From: Cryptomeria japonica
Taxonomy: Eukaryota; Streptophyta; Pinopsida; Cupressales; Cupressaceae
Assembly (NCBI RefSeq): GCF_030272615.1
Contig: NC_081413.1
Coordinates: forward strand, 164,643,080 to 164,678,079
Reading direction: 5' to 3'
Length of the DNA: 35,000 nucleotides
How positions within the stretch are numbered: position 1 is the stretch's first letter; every line of letters begins with the position of its first letter. Below the pieces are notes generated by a model. The model saw only the letters and a program-made list of their open reading frames with translations. It was not told where the DNA came from and made no database searches. The position numbers and the translations under genes were made by a program. Below, piece by piece: positions 9,690 to 18,780 of this stretch.

Positions 9690-11083
9690 ATGATGGAGGG
9701 TACTTCGAAGAAAACTAGGGCTAAAAAACAGAAAAAAGGAAACCACTGAATTTTTTTTTCCCAAGAACCCAAACCTAAAAAGCAGAAAAAGGAGGGGAGA
9801 CACCTAAATCAGGGTCTAATGGATCAATTTCTCGATTTTGGCCCAAAATCCAAACGATCATTACAAGTAAGATCAGACGTACTGGGAGATAATAATGAGG
9901 GTTTGAGAGATATCTGGACACCAATGAGGGGATTTGATATGGTGCTTTACCATTATAGAAAGAGGAACAAGCCAAAGCCTATTTGCAACCCATGGACTTA
10001 CAACATTGGCAAATTAGTAGTCCCAAATGTATTCGTGAATACAAATTTAATGATTGCATTGATAAAAAACTATGACCCAAGCACAAAGATCATTAAGGAC
10101 GCTGCTGGGCAGATATTGTTACCCATCACAAGGGATTTCATGTCCATAGTATTTGATTTGGATATAACATTGGACCAACCCATTGATCCTACAATTTTGA
10201 CTAATGAATACACTGGGCTCACAGATACATATAAAAGATGGAGATTGCCCATCCACATACAAAAAGAGGGAAGCAAAGGGAATTTTTTTGAAGAAAATGA
10301 ATACCCTCCCTTTGAGCTAGACCAATTTGAAGAATATTTCAGGTACACCTATTATGCCATATGCCAAATCATGGGGTATGAAGCGAGTGTTTTGATGGAT
10401 GTGGTATCGATGGTGCTGGCTGCCAATGTACAAATGCATGATGCTAGGCCGTTTGATTATGTATCTTTGATGGTTAATCAAATAACTCATGGTTTGGAGA
10501 GATTAAAGGGTGACTTTGAAGAAATGCATTTCAAACATTATTCTGTATTGATGTACAAGTTATTATATGGAGGATAGGAAAATAATTTATGGTTTGACAA
10601 TCTCAGAGTCATAGAATATGACAGACAGGGTTTGAGGAGACCGGTCCAAATGTGTGTAGTTGTGTGGGATCAAAGATGCCCATGATCTCAATACTCGTGC
10701 TTTGAAGAATATTTAGTTAAGCACATACTTCATCTTCTTTTGTCATCCTTGTATGTATACTTTGTCACTTGAAATAAAGAAGTTTTTGAGACCCAAGGAC
10801 TTTGATGAGAAGCTGACAATTAACCATAATTGGGGAGATTGGTATGCACTCAGTGACTGCACCAAGATCAGGCTTGGTATTTGGATTTGAGGGTTCTCCT
10901 TTTCTATTACCAAAAACTATACCAAATAGGATTGCTTATTTGGAAATTGGGAGACAACTGGCCGAGTCAAGCTACACCCATTTGGGGATACATGGAAACA
11001 GTCTCTTATGCCAGGCTATTTGTCTTTTGGTGAGTTTACAATATTTTCTACTAAAGGTTAGGAGTCTATTAAAGATAAATTAA
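9690..11083 (+). pseudogene. Broken member of an unknown conifer-type gene family (5' part)
   Basis: An ATG at 9690 opens a frame with two basic blocks (KKTRAKKQKK and KPKKQKK, nuclear-localisation-like). It is cut by a TGA at 9747-9749 and continues in frame through the Met at 9819 for 252 residues to a TAG at 10575. Reading continues in a shifted frame (NLWFDNLRVIEYDRQG, then WDQRC and FEEYLVKHI, to about 10730), then in others (KFLRPKDFDEK; FGFEGSPFLLPK from about 10870). So one long protein was broken by several frameshifts and stops. The layout recalls, from memory, long hypothetical proteins abundant in yew and cedar-type conifers. I see no enzyme motif. A plant mobile domain-like or transposon-associated protein is possible but unproven. 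Confidence 0.55.
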
Positions 11084-11303
11084 CCTATTATGGCACGACA
11101 CCAGGAGAGCCAAGGGTGAAATTTGACCCTGAAGGATTTTTATCAGTTCTGCATAAACATATGTAGAAGTTGTGCTCTTATGAGCATGTGCCACTAGAAA
11201 ATGATGACTTAATTAGGAATCTCGATGAAGGACAAGCTATGGATAGTTAAAGGCCTATAATAAGGTCTGCAAGGTAGAACACTGGAGAAGAAGCCATGAC
11301 TTA

Positions 11304-12117
11304 TTGAAGGATAATGCTTATGATAGCATTCAAGATCCAATTGCCTGTACCAATGAGAAGATTGCTCACTTAGATGATATTCAAGAAGGGTCCCTCCAAG
11401 TGTGTTGGAAAAAGATGAAAGGAAGATCCCAAGGAGAGGAACACGAGCAATCACACCTCTCATGTATACATCACCACAACCCTCTTCTTCAGTTCAGAGT
11501 GACATAGGAGATGTTAGAGAACAAGTCCCATCTCACATCCCTCGGGGAAAAGAAATAGTAGAGGTAGAAGATGAGGATGACAAGGAAGATGTCAGATTGC
11601 CTATAGGAGAGAAGTTCATTTATGTTGATTTTATTTATTCTCAAGAGTTTAAAACTTTCCTGTATAGATATAAAGGCAAGTTACCCAGGCAACAAGTTGG
11701 AGAAATTACTCCTGAGAATGACCCTAAACTTCTTGGTAAGCTTCAGGATGATGTGAATCGTCAGATTGCCTCCATTATCCCGGAAATAGGAAGACAATTG
11801 CTACAGGAAGCATGAGTACTCATTGTCTCAAGATGGAACATGAGCTCAACTGTGTTATTTGATAGTTTTGTTAAAAGTTTCGACAATGAAAAGATATTGC
11901 TTCCTCATGATCAACAATGCATATTGGCGAGTTGCCCAAGGCTTTGAACCTGATCAATGACGATGAACAAATCTTATATCATATGAAGGTGGTCACAAAC
12001 AAATTTTACTGGAAGGAGTTTGCAGTAAGGCACTTCATCACAGAAAATCACACATACAAGGATCAAGAATATATTGATCATTTGGGTGCAACCAATCTGT
12101 TTTTAGTTAGAAATTAG
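11304..12117 (+). pseudogene. Probable 3' part of the same broken gene
   Basis: Short overlapping frames continue the region. One (11402-11815) carries an acidic stretch, IVEVEDEDDKEDVRLP, and ends IASIIPEIGRQLLQEA. Another (11917-12117) encodes 66 residues without a known motif. The acidic linker and helical C-terminus would fit the tail of the upstream protein, but the link is by position and orientation only. The frame shifts between pieces show decay. Confidence 0.4.
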
Positions 12118-12331
12118 TTTAAGAGTTCGTTATTTCAGTTTATGTAGTACCTTTTCTCAAAAGACATTATGTTTCATTGATCTATCCTTATAAAAGGAAG
12201 ATCATTTTCATGTGAAAAAGATATAACAAAACATTATTAGAAGAAAAAAGACTTATCACTTAGTTAGAAGCATTTTATACTTTTATGATGCAATTCTGCT
12301 ATAAGTAATACAAGAATAAAAATTCTTTTTG

Positions 12332-12336
12332 CTTAT
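12332..12336. repeat. Target-site duplication (left) of the outer retrotransposon
   Basis: CTTAT directly precedes the TGTTGGC start of the LTR and is matched exactly by CTTAT at 27510-27514 after the other LTR. Confidence 0.9.
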
Positions 12337-12626
12337 TGTTGGCATTTTGTTGTCATTGATATCAACCGGTAATGGTGTCATTGATGTCAATTGGTATAGC
12401 TTGTCACCGGTAAAAAGAGGATGTCAACCAGTCATTAGAGTCACTGGTATACAAGTTAGTGTTGGAGACATAAGTTGTTGTTAACCGGTTAGTAGGCATT
12501 GGAGACAGTTGACATTATCGTAATGCCAATCGGTGAGTGATGTGTTGGCAGTGTATGGTTGCCAACCGGCAAGCATGTGATCGGTAAGAAAACAGGGTTG
12601 AACAAATGAGAATGTGCAGTGCAACT
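12337..12626 (+). repeat. Outer element 5' LTR, left piece
   Basis: The first 290 bases of the LTR, aligning with 25006-25295, with about 30 differences counted by eye (~10%). The piece ends at the CAACT target copy of the Copia insertion. Many ACCGGT hexamers and one-step variants occur. Confidence 0.9.
12622..12626. repeat. Target-site duplication of the Copia insertion (left copy)
   Basis: CAACT precedes the Copia LTR. The right copy at 18776-18780 is CAACC. The unoccupied equivalent in the 3' LTR near 25290 reads CAATC. The single T/C difference fits a later transition. Confidence 0.8.
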
Positions 12627-12874
12627 TGTTGAAAATCGATAGCTAGATCAGATTATATGAGCCAATAAATATGAACAAATGTATCTACATTGGGCTGGGC
12701 CCAAAATTGTTTTATTGTAACTTGTAAAAGCACTTAATGTAGGCCTCTTCTTGGAGCACTAAGTTAAATCAAAACATGGTCATTATGCATTGTAAACCAT
12801 GCCCCAAATTTGGGCGCTAAAATAAAATATGAAATTGTATCCTAGCCGACTTGAAGGAAATGTAAAAGATGATG

Positions 12875-12881
12875 TATATAA
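12875..12881 (+). promoter_or_regulatory. TATA box of the Copia 5' LTR
   Basis: TATATAA lies 249 bases into the LTR and is repeated in the 3' LTR at 18208-18214. A start near 12910 would begin the element transcript. Confidence 0.65.
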
Positions 12882-13327
12882 CAAGATTCATCTTAGATCT
12901 CAATTCATTCATTCATCACTCAAGCAAAAATCTCTTAAATAGCGAATTCTGGTTATGCAACACAGCGAGATACTTTGCTCTTCAAGGTCAGCGAATTGTC
13001 TTCAACGAAGAGGTCTTCCAAGTGTAACGAATTGATCTTCAATCTAGCAATTCAAGTCCTTAAGGTTGGCGATGTGATTCTTAAGGCCAACGAACATCTT
13101 TCTTGAAGGCAACAAATATTTTTGAGTGATAGCAGTCATCATTTAAGATCAACGAATCATCCTTGAAGGCTACCAACATCACTCTAAGATCAACGAACCT
13201 CATTCCTATGACAACAACAGTTGTATTTTAGATAAGTTCATCACTTCAGCTTGCTCTAGGTTAATCACTGTGATTAGGTTGTTGTCAAACAGTGAATCTC
13301 ATTGTAAAAGTTATATTGGTGTTACAT

Positions 13328-13333
13328 AATAAA
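13328..13333 (+). terminator. Poly(A) signal in the Copia LTR
   Basis: AATAAA, conserved at 18636-18641 in the 3' LTR, sits about 450 bases after the TATA box and 135 bases before the LTR end, the usual order for R-region 3'-end formation. Confidence 0.55.
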
Positions 13334-13467
13334 GATTTGAGATTAGTGGCTGGGTTTTTCACCTCCAAGAGGGAGGTTTTCCCAGGGTATCTGTGTGATT
13401 TGTGTTTGTTCTTCATTGCATTCTAATCTCTGTTGTTTATTGTTTAATCTGATTGCTAAAATCAACA

Positions 13468-13479
13468 TGGTATAAGAGC
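13468..13479 (+). other. Primer-binding site (initiator Met-tRNA type)
   Basis: TGGTATAAGAGC starts directly after the LTR and differs by one base from the TGGTATCAGAGC complement of plant initiator Met-tRNA used by most Copia elements. Confidence 0.85.
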
Positions 13480-13551
13480 TTTAGGTTTATTATAAAGTAA
13501 TCAGATTATCAGTTATCCTTCACTTTCAGTTTGCTGTTTTAGTTTTACAAG

Positions 13552-14440
13552 ATGGTTACAGGACTGAAGGTAGAGGACAGACTTGATGGTGCTCTCAACT
13601 TTATTTCTTGGAAAGTTCGTGTTCTTCTTGCCCTTGAAGAGGTTGAGTTGTTACAGTTTGTGGAAGACAAGGATCTGCCTGAACCCTCAGATCCAGATGA
13701 GTTAAAGCAGTTCAAGAAGAATGCTCTCAAGGCAAAGAAGTTTCTAATTGATTCTGTAAAGAATCATCTTGTTCCAGTCACCTGCAAGTTATCTTCAGCC
13801 AATGAGATGTTCAAACACCTAGAAGGAATTTACGAAATCAATAATATCAACCGGGCTCTTACTCTGAGGCAACAACTTCTTCAAATCAAGATGAGCAAGG
13901 GAGATTCAGTCATGTCCTTCATAAAAATTTCAGAATTGAAGGATCAACTCAACTCCATTGGAAGTGAAGTAGTGGACAAGGATATTGTCATGATTGCATT
14001 AAATGGTCTCCCCGATTAGTGGGATCTATTCATTCAAAGCATAAGCGAAAGAGTTGAATTTCCCTCTTTTGATCACCTCCGATTTGATTGCATTCAAGAG
14101 GAATCTCACCTAGCCGCAAGAGGAATGCTCAAGGGCACTCATGGAGGTGACCATCATGTGCTTGCATCTCAACATGTCAAAAGAAAGGGTGATCATTGGA
14201 AGAAGAACAATTTCAAAAGAGATAGAGACTTCAAACCTCCCGTTGGTTACGATTCAAGGAAGAAGCCAAGGGATCTTTCACCTGTTTGTTGCTTCAGATG
14301 CGATAAGTTTGGACACTGTGCTAAAGAATGTCAGAATCTGCCCAAGCAAGGAGAAGCGAACCTGAATGAAGTTGTAGATTTGAAGGATAACGAAGACTTC
14401 CTCTTCATTTCTGCCTTATCTAGCAATGTGCTAACTGACA
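13552..14440 (+). pseudogene. gag: Copia gag (UBN2-type) with zinc knuckle
   Basis: The frame opens MVTGLKVEDRLDGALNFISW, the usual Copia gag start in which a Trp follows a short lead. It contains a helical capsid-like region (about residues 20-155) and is interrupted by a TAG at 14017-14019, just before WDLFIQSIS. The same frame then continues. A CCHC knuckle, CFRCDKFGHCAKEC at 14290-14331, keeps all four ligands (CX2CX4HX4C). Gag forms the particle and binds RNA. Apart from the stop, the reading is coherent into the protease. Confidence 0.88.
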
Positions 14441-15655
14441 ACAACACTTGGTTGATAGATAGTGGTGCATCCAAACATATCATAGGATATCTGGAGCACC
14501 TCTCAGATTTAATGGAGAAAGAGTCCAATCTTCATGTGGTAATTGGTGATGATGCCCAGTATTCGGTAAGAGGTTTAGGCAATACTTCTTTAAATTTGGA
14601 ATCTGGTATCTCCTTGCATCTTAGTGATATTTTATTTGTTCCTAGAATTAAAAGAAATTTAATCTCCATTTCTGCCTTAGAAGATAAAGGTTATCAAATA
14701 ACATTTTTTGAGGGTAAAGTACTTGCTTTGCCTAAGAGATCTAGTTTCAAATCTGTTCGTGCCATTGGAAATAGATATGATAGTTTGTATAAGGTTTCAG
14801 CTAATCCTGTTCGAACACATCCACAAAGCTCTCGAGTCTAGCGAGCTATGGCATAAAAGATTTGGCCACCTTCACTTTTAGGCACTTCCCTCACTTGAAA
14901 AGATGGTTAAAGGTATGCCTAAACTTAGTTATTTTCATGATGATACTTGCAAAGGTTGTGCATTAGGTAAGACCACTAAAAGTCCATTTCATAAAAGTGA
15001 AAGTAGAGCTAAGGAAAAATTAGCACTTGTTCATTCTGATTTATGTGGACCCATGTCTCTTCCTTCATCTAGTGGATTTCTATACTATGTTACATTTATA
15101 GATGGTTTTTCTAGAAAGACTTGGATTTACTTTCTAAAATCTAAAGAATCTGATGAAATGCTAAGTAGGTTTAAAGAATTTAAAGCCCTAGCTGAAAATA
15201 TGTCCGGTAAAATGATTAAAGTGTAAAGATCTGACAATGGAGGTGAATACACTTCAAGTAGTTTCAATGACTTTTGTGTAGAGACAAGAATTAAGAGGGA
15301 GTTTTGCGTTCCTTACAATCCTCAGCAAAATAGTGTGATTGAACGAAAGAATAGAGCCATTGTTGAAGTAGCTAAAGCAATGATTCATCATTAGGATCTG
15401 TAGACTTCCTTATGGGTCGAAGCATCCAAGATTGCATTATACATTTAGAACAGATACCCTCACCGTGTCCGGAAGAACATGACTCCTGAAGAGGCCTTCA
15501 CTGGAATCAAACTGGATATCAGTCACCTAAGGATTTTTGGAAGTTTTGTCTATGTTCATGTGACAAAGGAAAAGAGAACTAAGCTAGAGCCATCAGGGAA
15601 GAAAAGGTATCTTTGTTGGATATAGTGAATCCTCCAAAGCATATCATATCTACAT
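14441..15655 (+). pseudogene. pol: Copia protease, pre-integrase and integrase remnant
   Basis: The protease carries the active-site triad in WLIDSGASKHI (about 14450-14480). A frameshift near 14820 moves reading by one base. The pre-integrase zinc region (LWHKRFGHLHF, then CKGCALGKTTKSPF) follows and integrase starts near 15010. Its acidic residues are visible: Asp in HSDLCGPM, Asp in RSDNGGEY and Glu in SVIERKNRAIVE, the D,D-35-E type. Stops interrupt it at 14879 (TAG), 15224 (TAA), 15392, 15401 and 15446 (all TAG), with a further frameshift near 15605. Integrase would insert the cDNA, but this copy cannot make it. Confidence 0.85.
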
Positions 15656-17585
15656 TCTAGGACAAATGTATATTGAGGTAAGTAGAGATGTTACGTTTGA
15701 AGAAAATATTGCTTTTAAGAAATCTAAAGGTTCTCTTGTCAATGATGATAGAGAAGTTAATGATAATCAAAACATGGACATTGATACTAACCTTGAGATT
15801 CAGAATGAGTCTATTGAGCTTCCCGAACCTATTGAACATGGTGATCCTCCTGAGCATTTGGATCCAACTGATGGACCTAGAGATATTGCAGTTATCAAGA
15901 AAAGACCACTTTTGGTTAGGAGCGCAATTCAAGAAGCAAAAAAGTTTGTAGCTCCTAGTGGCACTTTCAGAGAAAGTAAGAGACCTAAGAAATTCTCCAA
16001 CTATGTTGAAATGATGTGCAACATCATCAAGTTTGAACCATCCAACATAGAAGAAGTTATGAACCAGCAAGTATGGAAATTAGCTATGGACGAAGAGTAT
16101 CAATCCATCATCAAGAATGATGTCTGAGATATTGTACCTAGATGTAAAGGTAAGTCTGTTGTTTCTTCTAAATGGTTTAAAATTAAACATGCTGCTGATG
16201 GTAGTATAAAGAAATATAAAGCTAGATTTGTAGCTCATGGTTTTTCTCAAAAGGAAGACATAGATTATGAAGAAACATTTGCATCTGGTGGTAGATATAC
16301 TTCTATTAGAAGTATTATAGCCATTGTTGCAGCAAAGAGTTGGAAGTTACATTAGATGAATGTAAAGACTGCCTTCTTTAATGGTGTCATTGAGGAAGAA
16401 GTCTATATTGAGCAACTAGAAGGATATGAGACTCGTAATAAAGAATCTTATGTATGCAGATTAAAGAAAGTTCTTTACGGCTTCAAGCAAGCTCCTCGAG
16501 CTTGGTATGAAAGAATTGATATGTACTTAGTTAGTTTAGGGTTTTGTAAGAATGATGCTGATCCTAACATTTACTTTAAAGTATTCAATGGTGAAATGCT
16601 AATTCTGGTTTTATATGTGGATAATTTATTTTTAACTGGTGAAGATAGTCTCATTATTAGGTGTAAGAAAGAATTAGCTATTGAATTTGAAATGAAGGAT
16701 CTAGGTCTAATGCATTACTTTCTAGGGTTAGAAGTGTTGCAAAGACCTAATGAAATCATTCTAAGTCAAGGAAAATATACTGTTGATATTTTGAAGAGAT
16801 TTGGAATGTTGGATTGCAAATCTATGTCTACTCTTATGGAAACTAACTTGAAGAAATTGAGTTTATCTGCAACTAACTCTGATTTTGCAAATCCTTCTGA
16901 GTATAGGCAGTTGATTGGATCATTGATATATCTAGTTAACACTAGACTAGATATTTGTTATGCAGTGAGTGCACTCAGCCAGTTTATGAACAAGCCAAAG
17001 CATGTTCACCTTGTTGCAGCCAAACATATTCTGAGATACTTGCATGGAACTGTTGGTTATGGGCTAAAGTATCCAATCAACACTACCGTTACCTTGGAAG
17101 GCTACTTAGATTCTGATTGGGCAGAAATTGTTACTGATAGGAAGAGCACTTCAGGTATTTGTTTCAGTTTGGGTTCTGCTGTGATTTCTTGGGCCAACAA
17201 GAAACAATCCTTAGTAGCCTTGAGTACTGCAGAAGCTGACTATATTGCATCAAGTGTTGCATCGAGAGAAGCAGTGTGACTTCGAAAGCTTCTTGCTGGG
17301 TTGTTTGGACAACCTTGGGAACCCACAATTATTTATTGTGATAATCAAAGTTGTATTAAAATGTCTGCTAATCCTGTGTTTCATGACAGATCAAAACATG
17401 TGGAAACTCAGTATCACTATGTTCGTGATATGGTACAAAGAGGTGCCTTACAACTGAAATATACCAGCACTGATGAGTAGGTTGCAGATATTCTCACCAA
17501 GCCCCTTGCTCATGTGAAGTTTGAATACTTCAAAGATAGGCTTGGAATTGTGGAGAATCCAACTATTACTGAGAGGGAGTCTTAG
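15656..17585 (+). pseudogene. pol: Copia reverse transcriptase and RNase H remnant
   Basis: After an acidic linker (ELPEPIEHGDPPEHLDP), the RT begins near 16040 (WKLAMDEEYQSI). Motifs include KWFKIKHAADGSIKKYKARF, MNVKTAFFNG (Asp of the canonical MDVKTAF changed to Asn), YGFKQAPRAWY and YVDN at 16614-16625. The canonical active site is YVDD, so the last catalytic Asp is Asn (codon AAT). RNase H follows (LDSDWAEIVTDRKSTSG, TAEADYIAS, CDNQSCI, HVETQYHYVRD, ADILTKPL). Stops lie at 16125 (TGA), 16353 (TAG), 17277 (TGA) and 17478 (TAG); the frame ends at TAG 17583-17585. The piece is unambiguous but dead. Confidence 0.93.
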
Positions 17586-17602
17586 TCTCAGTGATGCATT
17601 AA

Positions 17603-17895
17603 GTTGCATCTTCCACCCTCTGCAGGCAATGCATGGTTGAGTCACCCTCTGGGGGCAATGCAAGGTGACAATATATCCTTCTCTGGGAGAAGGTTGAGGT
17701 GAAAGACCTCTTCCACCCGCTGCGGGCAATGCAAGGTGATAGTATATCCTTCTCTGGGAGAAGGTTGAGGTGAAAGACCTCTTCCACCCTCTGCGGACAA
17801 TGCAAGGTGGATCCATCCTTTGCGGGCAATGCAAGATGGAAAGTTTAGTTGTTGTCTTGTAGGTTACATTTCATCCTCTGCAAGCAATGTAAGAT
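17603..17895. repeat. Minisatellite between pol and the polypurine tract
   Basis: Six copies of a unit close to CTCTGCGGGCAATGCAAG occur from about 17620 to 17890. Three are ordered at a 71-base period (GGCAATG or its variant at 17654, 17725 and 17796). The longer period contains a perfect hairpin, CCTTCTC, loop TGG, GAGAAGG, present twice. The array is non-coding. Confidence 0.9.
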
Positions 17896-17946
17896 AAAGA
17901 AGTCCATGATGCATGATTACACTATTTGCTAGAATCCTCCCTAGCT

Positions 17947-17955
17947 AAGAGGGAG
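17947..17955 (+). other. Copia polypurine tract
   Basis: AAGAGGGAG abuts the TGTTG start of the 3' LTR and would prime plus-strand synthesis. A second purine run, GAGAGGGAG at about 17571-17579, occurs at the end of the pol frame. Confidence 0.8.
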
Positions 17956-18775
17956 TGTTGAAAACCGATAGCTAGATCAGATTATATGAGCAAATAAATA
18001 TGAACAAATGTATCTACATTGTGTTGGGCCCAAAATTGTTTTATTGTAACTTGTAAAAGCACTTAACATGGGCCTCTTCTTGGAGCACTAAGTTAAATCA
18101 AAACGTGGTCATTATGCATTGTAAATTATGCCCCAAATTTGGGCGCTAAAATAAAATATAAAATTGTATCCTAGCCGACTTCAAGGAAATGTAAAAGATG
18201 AATCTTGTATATAACAAGATTCATCACTCAAGCAAAAATCTCTTAAATAGCGAATTCTGGTTATGTAACGCAGCAAAATGCTTTGGTCTTCAAGGTCAAC
18301 AAGTTGTCTTCAGCGAAGAGGTCTTCGAAGTGTAGCGAATTGATCTTCAATCTAGCAATTCAAGTCCTCAAGGTTGGCGATGTGATTCTTAAGGCCAACG
18401 AACATCTTTCTTGAAGGCAGTGAATATTTCTGAGTCGTAGCAGTCATCATTTAAGATCAGCTAATCATCCTTGAAGGCTGCCAACATCACTCTAAGATCA
18501 ACAAACCTCATTCCTATGACAACAACAATTGTATTTTAGATAAGTTCATCACTTCAGCTTGCCCTAGGTTAATCACTGTGATTAGGTTGTTGTCAAACAA
18601 TGAATCTCATTGTAAAAATTATATTGGTGTTACATAATAAAGATATGAGATTAGTGGCTGGGTTTCTCACCTCCAAGAGGGAGGTTTTCCCAGGGTATCT
18701 GCGTGATTTGTGCTTGTTCTTCATTGCATTCTGATCTTTGTTGTTTATTGTTTAATCTAATTGCTAAAATCAACA
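17956..18775 (+). repeat. Copia 3' LTR
   Basis: An 820-base LTR starting TGTTGAAAACCG and ending AAAATCAACA. Around its TATA box the sequence is a perfect dyad: GAATCTTGT, ATATA, ACAAGATTC at 18200-18222. The 5' LTR lacks the left arm. Confidence 0.93.
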
Positions 18776-18780
18776 CAACC
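18776..18780. repeat. Target-site duplication of the Copia insertion (right copy)
   Basis: CAACC follows the 3' LTR; its partner is CAACT at 12622-12626. Confidence 0.8.

Larger units (their letters stand above)
12627..13467 (+). repeat. Copia 5' LTR
   Basis: An 841-base repeat starting TGTTGAAAATCG and ending AAAATCAACA. It has a TATATAA box at 12875-12881 and an AATAAA signal at 13328-13333. Between them lie degenerate repeats built on AAGGYCAACGAA and AAGATCAACGAA (about 12985-13200). It is about 20 bases longer than the 3' copy, partly from extra bases just after the TATA box. Confidence 0.93.
12627..18775 (+). mobile_element. Copia LTR retrotransposon nested in the outer 5' LTR
   Basis: A full-length but inactive Ty1/Copia element: LTR 12627-13467, primer-binding site 13468-13479, gag-pol remnant 13552-17585, minisatellite, polypurine tract and LTR 17956-18775. 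Domain order (gag, protease, integrase, RT, RNase H) is that of Copia, not gypsy. By eye the LTRs differ at about 12 of the first ~245 aligned positions, mostly transitions. They are therefore younger than the outer LTRs, as nesting requires. Confidence 0.93.

Noticed and set aside
17448-17834. Minus-strand frames through the minisatellite
   Set aside because: They only translate the tandem repeat and antisense pol.
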